The notes under the pieces were generated by a model that did not search any database, was not told where the DNA came from, and saw only the letters and a list, made by a program, of their open reading frames with translations. A program made the position numbers and the translations under genes. Positions 1-5,237 of a stretch of DNA of 5,237 bases are shown piece by piece. Within the stretch, counting starts at the first letter, position 1, and each line of letters opens with the position of its first letter. This stretch comes from Sulfurimonas sp. (GTDB lineage Bacteria; Campylobacterota; Campylobacteria; Campylobacterales; Sulfurimonadaceae), in NCBI GenBank assembly GCA_030673275.1, contig DAOVJL010000109.1, forward strand, positions 1 to 5,237, read 5' to 3'.

Positions 1-1
1 A

Positions 2-1936
2 CTTACCCTCTTTAGGCTGGCTCTAAATATTGCTACTACTAGAATGATTTTAAGTCATGGACACGAGGGAACTGAGAATGTAAGTAGTATTATTACTTCA
101 TTTGGGGACTTTGTTGTTGGCGGTAACTTTGTTATAGGTATTATTGTTTTTTCTATCTTGGTTCTTATCAACTTCATGGTTATAACAAAAGGTGCTACAA
201 GGGTTGCTGAAGTTGCTGCTCGTTTTACACTAGACTCTATGCCTGGTAAACAGATGGCTGTTGATGCTGATTTGAATGCTGGACTTATTGATGACGCAGA
301 AGCTAAATCCAGACGTGCAGAAATACTTCAAGATGCAAACTTTTATGGAGCAATGGATGGTTCTTCTAAGTTTGTAAAAGGTGATGCTGTTGCCGGTATT
401 ATCATTACTCTTATAAATATAATCGGTGGTTTCTTAATTGGTGTATTTCAACATGACATGACAGTTGGTGACAGTGCATCCACATTTACACTCTTAACTA
501 TTGGTGATGGCTTGGTTGGTCAAATTCCTGCACTTATTATATCAACTGCCACAGGTATTATGATTACCCGCTCTTCCGGAGAGGGAGATAATTTTGCTGA
601 TGGTGCTATAAATCAGATGATTGGAAATGCAAAAATCTTAATGATTGTTGGTTTCATTATGATTCTGTTCGCTCTTGTACCAGGACTTCCTACAGCTTCT
701 ATGGGTTTTGTCGGTATCATGTTTGCGCTTCTTGGCTGGTCTATTTATAAATATGAAAAGGGCGAACTTAGCATATTGGATGTAGAGGGTATGTTATCAC
801 CAGAAGCCAAAGAACAGCAAGCTAAAGAAAGTGAAGCTATGAAACCGGAAAAAACAAACGAAGAGATAGCAAAAGAAGAAGAGAGGGTACTTGAAGATAT
901 CTTAAAAGTTGAGATGCTTGAGCTTACTCTAGGATATCAACTCATACGTTTGGCAGACAAGGCTCAAGGTGGAGATCTTCTAGAGCGTATCCGCTCGATG
1001 AGACGAAAAATTGCATCTGACTTTGGTTTTTTAATGCCTCAAATCAGGATTCGAGACAACTTACACCTAAAGCCGCAACAGTACCAAATACTTTTAAAAG
1101 GTATCTCTATCGGTGAGGGTGAGATTGTACCGGATAAATTTTTGGCAATGGATAGTGGTATGGCTACCGGAGAGATAAAAGGTGAAGCAACAAAAGAACC
1201 AGCTTTTGGACTTGATGCTCTATGGATACTTCCTGAACAAAAAGAGGATGCTATTATAAACGGCTATACTGTTGTTGATCCTGCTACTGTAATATCTACA
1301 CATATGAGTGAACTTGTTAAACAAAATGCTGAAGACCTGTTAACTCGCCAAGAAGTTCAAACTCTAATAGAGAAAATTAAAGATGATTTCCCTGTTATTG
1401 TCGATGATGTTCAAAAAGTTGCACCTGTTGGACTTATTCAAAGAATTTTAAAAGCTCTGCTTCATGAAAAAATCCCTCTTAAAGATATGTTAACTATCTT
1501 AGAGACAATAGCAGATATAGCAGAGTTTACTAAAAATGTAGATGTAATTACAGAGCAAGTTCGTGCTAAGCTCTCTCGTATAATTACGCAAATGTATGCG
1601 GGTGAAGATGGAGTTATAAGACTGCTTACTTTTGATACGTCATCTGAACAACTGATGCTGGAGAAATCTCAAGAGCAAGATGGGTCAAGAACTCTTCTTC
1701 TCAGTGTAGCAGAAATTAATGCACTAATTCAAGCGACTAGCACTAAAGCGGCTGAGCTGTTGCAAAAGGGTGTATCACCAGTTGTAATAATTGTTGACCC
1801 TCAGCTTAGACGCGGTGTCGCTGAGATACTTGAGAGGTTTTCTCTTGATGTGGTAACACTCTCACATGCAGAGATTGACTCTAGTGCTACTTTTGAAGTA
1901 ATGGGATCTATCTCAATAAATGAACCAACAACTTAA
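2..1936 (+). CDS. flhA: Flagellar biosynthesis protein FlhA, 5'-truncated by window edge
   Basis: FlhA is the large inner-membrane subunit of the flagellar type III export gate. Its membrane part conducts ions, and its cytoplasmic ring docks export chaperones and substrates. The frame is open to the left edge and already reads TLFRLALN before the first Met at base 44, so that Met is internal. The 644 visible residues lack about 80 N-terminal ones (my alignment to E. coli FlhA from memory), implying about 724 in total. Membrane helices lie near residues 40-60, 127-149, 166-187, 210-226 and 230-247. The conserved FHIPEP cytoplasmic loop (about 61-126) contains MPGKQMAVDADLNAG. Counterparts of the enterobacterial functional residues R147, R154, D158, K203, D208 and D249 are present as R67, R74, D78, K123, D128 and D169. 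A charged Glu/Lys linker (about 265-300) leads to an intact C-terminal domain. The stop is TAA. A virulence-type SctV homologue is the alternative, but the sequence reads as flagellar FlhA throughout. Confidence 0.97.
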   Translation, partial: LTLFRLALNIATTRMILSHGHEGTENVSSIITSFGDFVVGGNFVIGIIVFSILVLINFMVITKGATRVAEVAARFTLDSMPGKQMAVDADLNAGLIDDAEAKSRRAEILQDANFYGAMDGSSKFVKGDAVAGIIITLINIIGGFLIGVFQHDMTVGDSASTFTLLTIGDGLVGQIPALIISTATGIMITRSSGEGDNFADGAINQMIGNAKILMIVGFIMILFALVPGLPTASMGFVGIMFALLGWSIYKYEKGELSILDVEGMLSPEAKEQQAKESEAMKPEKTNEEIAKEEERVLEDILKVEMLELTLGYQLIRLADKAQGGDLLERIRSMRRKIASDFGFLMPQIRIRDNLHLKPQQYQILLKGISIGEGEIVPDKFLAMDSGMATGEIKGEATKEPAFGLDALWILPEQKEDAIINGYTVVDPATVISTHMSELVKQNAEDLLTRQEVQTLIEKIKDDFPVIVDDVQKVAPVGLIQRILKALLHEKIPLKDMLTILETIADIAEFTKNVDVITEQVRAKLSRIITQMYAGEDGVIRLLTFDTSSEQLMLEKSQEQDGSRTLLLSVAEINALIQATSTKAAELLQKGVSPVVIIVDPQLRRGVAEILERFSLDVVTLSHAEIDSSATFEVMGSISINEPTT

Positions 1937-1938
1937 TG

Positions 1939-1945
1939 TAAGGAA
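1939..1945 (+). promoter_or_regulatory. Ribosome binding site that sets the start of the DHH gene
   Basis: TAAGGAA sits just after the flhA stop, with AAGGA ending 5 bases before the ATG at 1950. This favours 1950 over the in-frame ATG at 1920, which lies inside flhA, would overlap it by 17 bases, and has no comparable purine tract at the right distance. The conserved protein core (IHHLSHTDLDG) also begins only a few residues after the 1950 Met, so the longer start would add only an unmatched ten-residue leader. Confidence 0.75.
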
Positions 1946-1949
1946 TATA

Positions 1950-3029
1950 ATGAGTACTGAAACAATTCATCACTTGTCACATACAGACCTAGACGGCTAT
2001 AGCTGTCAACTGGTAATGAAATACACTCCATATAAACTATTTAATTATAATGCAAACTATGGTGCAGAAGTAAAACAAAAACTAGATATGATTCTAGAAA
2101 ATATTTTAAAGAGTAATAATAAAGCTATAATTTTAATAACTGACTTAAATCTAACTTCTGATGAATCAAGATGGTTAAATAATGAAGTAAATAAGCTAAA
2201 TGAAAATAAGAAAGATATTACTATTATACTTCTTGACCATCATGGAAGCGGTGAAGACAGCGCAAACAAATATGAATGGTATTATCTTGACACAGATAGA
2301 TGTGCAACAAAAATAACTTACGACTATGCTAAAGAGCATTTTAAACTTGATGAACCATCTTGGATGAATAAGTTTGTAAATGTAGTAAATGCTGTTGATT
2401 TATGGAAGATGGAAGAAGAGGCAAATTTTGAGTATGGGAAAGTTTGTATGCGTCTTGTGACTGAGACAAGAGAGCTTAATAAGGTTATGTTTGCAGATAT
2501 AGATAATAACTACAAACTATCACTTCTGCTTGAAGCAACAAAGTATCTTGATGAGGACAATGCTCCCGTAGTTTTAGATGACAATATTCATAAAATAAAA
2601 AAAGATTTTTTCAAGAGAGAGAAAAATGGCACTCTTGATAATCTGGCAACAAAGTTTATAGTTGAACTTTTAGGTGATGTAAGAAATGAAAAGACAATAT
2701 ACTATAAGGGATATAGAGGTTTTTTAAGTTATGGCGTTGGAAATACATCAATTGTGGGTAATGGCTTCTTATTGGCATATCCTGAATATGATTTTATAGT
2801 AGATGTAAGTTATCGTGGGACAATAAGTCTAAGAGCAAATAATAAAGTCAGTGTTTCACAAATCTCAAAAGAGTGGGCAAACGGTGGCGGTCATCCAAAT
2901 GCGGCGGGTGGTAGAATTATAGGTTTTAAAGAGCAATACAGATACGACAAAGTTAAAATACAAATTCAAAGAATTATAGATGAGAAAGAGTCTCGTGCCG
3001 GTGATTTAGAGTATAAAAAAGAGGTGTAA
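1950..3029 (+). CDS. DHH/DHHA1-family phosphoesterase (NrnA/NrnB-like nanoRNase or dinucleotide phosphodiesterase)
   Basis: A 359-residue cytoplasmic protein with no signal peptide or membrane segment. Visible DHH-superfamily motifs are HTDLDG (H11, D13, D15), an Asp after a hydrophobic strand (ILITD, D65), the name-giving DHH followed by GSG (D96-H97-H98), and NAVDLW (D150). Together these would form a two-metal (typically Mn) centre. The C-terminal DHHA1 substrate-binding domain carries NGGGHPNAAGG at 311-321. Relatives (COG2404 type, NrnA, NrnB, GdpP/DhhP) hydrolyse phosphodiester bonds in 2-5-mer RNAs, pAp, pGpG or cyclic dinucleotides, and the sequence alone does not say which. RecJ is unlikely because the protein is too short and lacks the RecJ C-terminal region. 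The gene begins 13 bases after the flhA stop on the same strand, so the two are probably cotranscribed. I recall a similar flhA-DHH pairing in Helicobacter pylori. All catalytic motifs look intact. The start at 1950 is chosen on its ribosome binding site. Confidence 0.9.
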   Translation: MSTETIHHLSHTDLDGYSCQLVMKYTPYKLFNYNANYGAEVKQKLDMILENILKSNNKAIILITDLNLTSDESRWLNNEVNKLNENKKDITIILLDHHGSGEDSANKYEWYYLDTDRCATKITYDYAKEHFKLDEPSWMNKFVNVVNAVDLWKMEEEANFEYGKVCMRLVTETRELNKVMFADIDNNYKLSLLLEATKYLDEDNAPVVLDDNIHKIKKDFFKREKNGTLDNLATKFIVELLGDVRNEKTIYYKGYRGFLSYGVGNTSIVGNGFLLAYPEYDFIVDVSYRGTISLRANNKVSVSQISKEWANGGGHPNAAGGRIIGFKEQYRYDKVKIQIQRIIDEKESRAGDLEYKKEV

Positions 3030-3035
3030 TATAAT

Positions 3036-3061
3036 GGTATTTTAATTCTTAGCGAAATACC
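3036..3061. terminator. Small inverted repeat at the convergent junction, possible weak bidirectional terminator
   Basis: GGTATTT (3036-3042) is perfectly repeated in inverse as AAATACC (3055-3061), giving a 7-bp stem with a 12-base loop. It lies 7 bases after the DHH stop and runs into the last codons of the opposing amidase gene. On the + strand it is followed by only three T residues, and on the - strand by an AT-rich but not T-only tail. It therefore fits its position better than it fits a canonical intrinsic terminator. The short AT-rich stem could also be chance. Confidence 0.3.
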
Positions 3062-4442
3062 TTTCAATACCGTCAGCAAGACCTTTAGCCATTGTTTTTA
3101 TGTATTTGGAGTTTACAAGCCTTTTAGCTTCTTTTGGATGAGATATAAAACCAACTTCAACTAAAACAGATGGCATTTGTGCTCCGACCAATACCCAAAA
3201 AGGTCCTTCTCTTACTCCACCATCTTTTACGCCTTTATACTTTTTATTTAATGCACCCAACATCCCTCTTTGCAGATCAATTGCTAATTTATTTGATGCT
3301 AAGATATTATGATGATTTAAAAGATTTAAAAAACTATTTTTTCCATATCTATTCATCTCACTCAAATCAGCTGAATTTTCTTTTGCTGCAACTCTTTTAG
3401 CTTTGCTTGAGCGAGATGGAGATAGAAAATAACACTCTATTCCACTAACCTTATGTGCATTTTTTTTATCAACAGCATTTGCATGAATACTTATAAATAT
3501 ATCTGCCTTTTTCTTATTTGCAAATTTTGTTCTTTTGCTTAATTTTACATACTTGTCTCTATCTCTAGTCATATAAACTTTATACCCACGAGATTTTAAA
3601 TTTTTTTGCAGCTCTTTAGCAACATTAATAGTGATAATTTTTTCTCTGTATTTTTTGTATCCAACTGCTCCTGGATCTCTGCCGCCATGACCTGCATCTA
3701 TAACTATTGTTTTATATCTGTCAATTTTTTTTGAAAGAAATGCTTTTTTATAACTACTTACTTTTGCATCTGATTTGATAGCAATTATCAACTCTTTTGA
3801 TACCTTTTTAAAACTAATTTTTATCTTTGAGCTATTCTCAATAACTAATCTCAAAGTATCTGGTTTATATTGAGCTAATTTAATTCTGTTAATACCCTCT
3901 TTTCTCAAATCTTGGGATTTTGTGAGCATTGAGGCATGTATATCAAAAACATATCTGTATTTTCTTTTTTTAGGATCATAAAGTGTAAAATAATTAATCT
4001 GATTACTACGAAGTTTTTTATCAAATTGTAAAACTAATCTTTCATCTCTCCATCTGATTGATTTTAATTTATGTGAAGATTTAACATGTATATCTTTAGC
4101 TTTCTTACTCTTTTTATTCGGTTTTGATTTTTTCAAGGAGACAGAGGGCTTACTATATGTCTGTTTTGAAGGGATTTTTTTGAGTTCTTTAGAGTATTTA
4201 GAAATATCTATATGAAGTTTATTTCCACTTTTTACTATACCTTTTAAAGCACTTTTTTTAAGATTATGGTTATCACTCATGATAGCACGAAGATATAGAT
4301 TTTTATAATCATTATATGCACGAAACTCATTGCTTTGAGTTCCAGTTTTCATAAGATTATCAGCTCTTTTTAAAATTTCACTGTCACTTAAAGCATGTAG
4401 TGATAGAACAAAAATAAATAATAAAAGTATTGAGCGAATCAT
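3042..4442 (-). CDS. amiA: Periplasmic N-acetylmuramoyl-L-alanine amidase (AMIN + Amidase_3)
   Basis: A 466-residue exported zinc amidase that cuts the bond between MurNAc and L-Ala in peptidoglycan. This activity serves daughter-cell separation and, in helical relatives, cell shape. Residues 1-17 form a signal peptide (Arg, then a Leu/Ile/Phe core, likely cleavage after LHA). Residues 18-85 are helical and unassigned. Residues 88-127 are a lysine-rich linker with 15 Lys in 40. About 128-225 resembles an AMIN peptidoglycan-targeting domain. The catalytic domain is 243-464, with zinc ligands H252 (in DAGHGG), E267 (YREK) and H320 (SIHAN), and the catalytic Glu E429 (VLVEVGF). The segment at about 340-400 matches where AmiB/AmiC carry an autoinhibitory helix relieved by EnvC/NlpD-type activators. 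The start is secure: an in-frame TAG lies two codons upstream and the signal peptide begins at this Met. It follows the flavoprotein gene by 7 bases with no promoter between. The name amiA follows Helicobacter/Campylobacter usage; amiC is also used for such proteins. Confidence 0.93.
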   Translation of the reverse strand: MIRSILLLFIFVLSLHALSDSEILKRADNLMKTGTQSNEFRAYNDYKNLYLRAIMSDNHNLKKSALKGIVKSGNKLHIDISKYSKELKKIPSKQTYSKPSVSLKKSKPNKKSKKAKDIHVKSSHKLKSIRWRDERLVLQFDKKLRSNQINYFTLYDPKKRKYRYVFDIHASMLTKSQDLRKEGINRIKLAQYKPDTLRLVIENSSKIKISFKKVSKELIIAIKSDAKVSSYKKAFLSKKIDRYKTIVIDAGHGGRDPGAVGYKKYREKIITINVAKELQKNLKSRGYKVYMTRDRDKYVKLSKRTKFANKKKADIFISIHANAVDKKNAHKVSGIECYFLSPSRSSKAKRVAAKENSADLSEMNRYGKNSFLNLLNHHNILASNKLAIDLQRGMLGALNKKYKGVKDGGVREGPFWVLVGAQMPSVLVEVGFISHPKEAKRLVNSKYIKTMAKGLADGIERYFAKN

Positions 4443-4449
4443 CAGCTAA

Positions 4450-5237
4450 TTATTCACCCTCTGTAAGCTTGTCCATTAACTCTTTTACGGAAATGATTTT
4501 ATCAAGTCTATATCCATTTGTACCTGAGAAGAACAATCCTGTTTCAGTATTACCTAAAAAGGCATCACTAAGCCTGTCTGCTATACAAAAACCAACCTCT
4601 TTTGCCTCTTCACCACGATTACAAGGTGCAACACAGTTAGAGATACACTTAATAGCAGGACCCTCTCTTTTTTCAACCAAGTGAGTTAAGTTGGTAACTA
4701 CACCTTGAGCTGGATAACCAACAGGTGAACCCATCAATACGATATCTTCTTTTTTAGCATTTAGTAATATTTTTTTAAAGTTTTCATGTGCGTCACACTC
4801 ATGAGTGCCAATAAAACGAGTTCCCATTTGAACAGCAGATGCACCAAGACCTATCATCTGCTCAATATCATTTTTATCCCAAACACCACCGGCAGCAATA
4901 ACCGGAATATCTCCCCAGTTTTTAGCTTCTTCTACGACAGGACCTACTATATTTTCTAATTGGTTTTCTTCTAGCTTACACTGTTCATATGTAAAACCTT
5001 GATGTCCACCACTTTTTGGACCCTCAACAATCACAGCATCTGGAAGTCTGTCATATCTTTTTTGCCAACGTTTGCAGATAATTTTAAGAGCTTTTGGTGA
5101 AGATACGATAGGAACAAGCGCGACATCTGGAAAACCTTCAGTAAACTCTGGCATATTTGTTGGAAGTCCAGCTCCTGTAATTATAATATCAGCCCCAGAT
5201 TCACAAGCATCTTTTACTACGCGACCGTAATCATTCA
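4450..5237 (-). CDS. Nitronate monooxygenase-family FMN oxidoreductase, 5'-truncated by window edge
   Basis: A cytoplasmic TIM-barrel flavoprotein of the nitronate monooxygenase / 2-nitropropane dioxygenase family, which also contains the FabK-type enoyl-ACP reductases. The frame stays open to the right edge: 27 codons precede the Met at 5154 and include the conserved ADIIITGAGLP strand, so that Met is internal. The 261 visible residues lack roughly 100 at the N-terminus, where the first FMN-binding strand lies. Visible motifs are VEGPKSGGHQG with H78 at the position of the catalytic His of class I enzymes, IAAGGVW (113-119) and VQMGTRF (135-141) for FMN phosphate binding. The C-terminal region has four cysteines spaced CX3CX3CX11C (197, 201, 205, 217) in a KCISNCVAPC context, which may bind metal or an Fe-S cluster. 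The substrate is unknown; nitronate oxidation is only the family label. Its stop lies 7 bases before the amidase ATG, indicating one transcript. I recall the same neighbour upstream of amiA in H. pylori, with tyrS beyond it. Confidence 0.9.
   Translation of the reverse strand, partial: NDYGRVVKDACESGADIIITGAGLPTNMPEFTEGFPDVALVPIVSSPKALKIICKRWQKRYDRLPDAVIVEGPKSGGHQGFTYEQCKLEENQLENIVGPVVEEAKNWGDIPVIAAGGVWDKNDIEQMIGLGASAVQMGTRFIGTHECDAHENFKKILLNAKKEDIVLMGSPVGYPAQGVVTNLTHLVEKREGPAIKCISNCVAPCNRGEEAKEVGFCIADRLSDAFLGNTETGLFFSGTNGYRLDKIISVKELMDKLTEGE
4457..4461 (-). promoter_or_regulatory. Distant, weak candidate ribosome binding site for the amidase
   Basis: GAGGG on the - strand, inside the last codons of the upstream flavoprotein gene, is the only Shine-Dalgarno-like tract before the amidase ATG. 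It is 14 bases from that ATG, longer than the usual 5-9. The 7-base spacer (TTAGCTG) has no purine-rich site. Initiation may therefore rely on ribosomes terminating at the upstream TAA, that is, translational coupling. Confidence 0.3.

Noticed and set aside
44..46. ATG at 44 as the true start of flhA
   Set aside because: The frame is open to the window edge and the preceding 14 codons match conserved FlhA sequence (TLFRLALN and following). Starting here would also remove the first membrane helices.
1920..1949. Longer start for the DHH protein at the ATG inside flhA
   Set aside because: It adds ten residues not needed by the family, overlaps flhA by 17 bases and lacks a well-placed ribosome binding site, whereas 1950 has AAGGA at 5 bases.
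3170..3400. A 76-codon + strand reading frame opposite the amidase gene
   Set aside because: It is antisense to the conserved catalytic domain of the amidase. Its Leu/Tyr/His-rich product looks like the complement of Lys/Asn/Glu-rich coding, with no recognisable domain or ribosome binding site.
4430..4684. An 84-codon + strand reading frame opposite the end of the flavoprotein gene
   Set aside because: It is antisense to the conserved C-terminal region of the flavoprotein, is Ser/Leu/Pro-rich and matches nothing I know. It is a shadow of the real gene.
5152..5154. ATG (- strand) at 5154 as the true start of the flavoprotein
   Set aside because: The frame continues to the edge and encodes the conserved ADIIITGAGLP segment. 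A 234-residue protein would lack part of the FMN barrel.
1..5237. A defence, mobile or otherwise novel multi-gene system
   Set aside because: All four genes belong to conserved housekeeping families with intact visible motifs and compact operon spacing. I found no repeats, integrase, toxin-antitoxin pair, direct-repeat array or unassigned gene that could make up such a system.

Overview
The window is a stretch of ordinary chromosome, probably from a flagellated member of the Campylobacterota (Epsilonproteobacteria), most like Sulfurimonas or a close relative. The assignment is an inference. It rests on the AT-rich coding sequence, the wording of the FlhA protein, and two gene pairings I recall from Helicobacter and Campylobacter: flhA next to a DHH phosphoesterase, and the single cell-wall amidase next to a nitronate-monooxygenase-like gene. 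No rRNA or tRNA is present to confirm it.

Layout: four protein genes form two convergent pairs with almost no intergenic DNA. On the + strand, flhA (start cut off by the left edge) is followed 13 bases later by a DHH/DHHA1 phosphoesterase. On the - strand, reading in from the right edge, a nitronate-monooxygenase-family flavoprotein (start cut off) is followed 7 bases later by a periplasmic N-acetylmuramoyl-L-alanine amidase. The two pairs meet tail to tail with 12 bases between stop codons, where a small inverted repeat may end transcription. There is no gene-free stretch over 300 bases, and I see no tRNA, IS element, CRISPR array, phage gene or attachment site.

Function: FlhA is the main membrane component of the flagellar type III export gate. 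The DHH protein probably degrades very short RNAs or linear/cyclic dinucleotides. The amidase cleaves the peptide stem from MurNAc in peptidoglycan and probably serves daughter-cell separation. The flavoprotein is an FMN oxidoreductase of unproven substrate with a four-cysteine cluster near its C-terminus. Nothing here amounts to a new system. The points most worth a second look are the cysteine cluster, the coupling of a nucleotide phosphodiesterase to flhA, and the amidase's poor ribosome binding site and lysine-rich linker.
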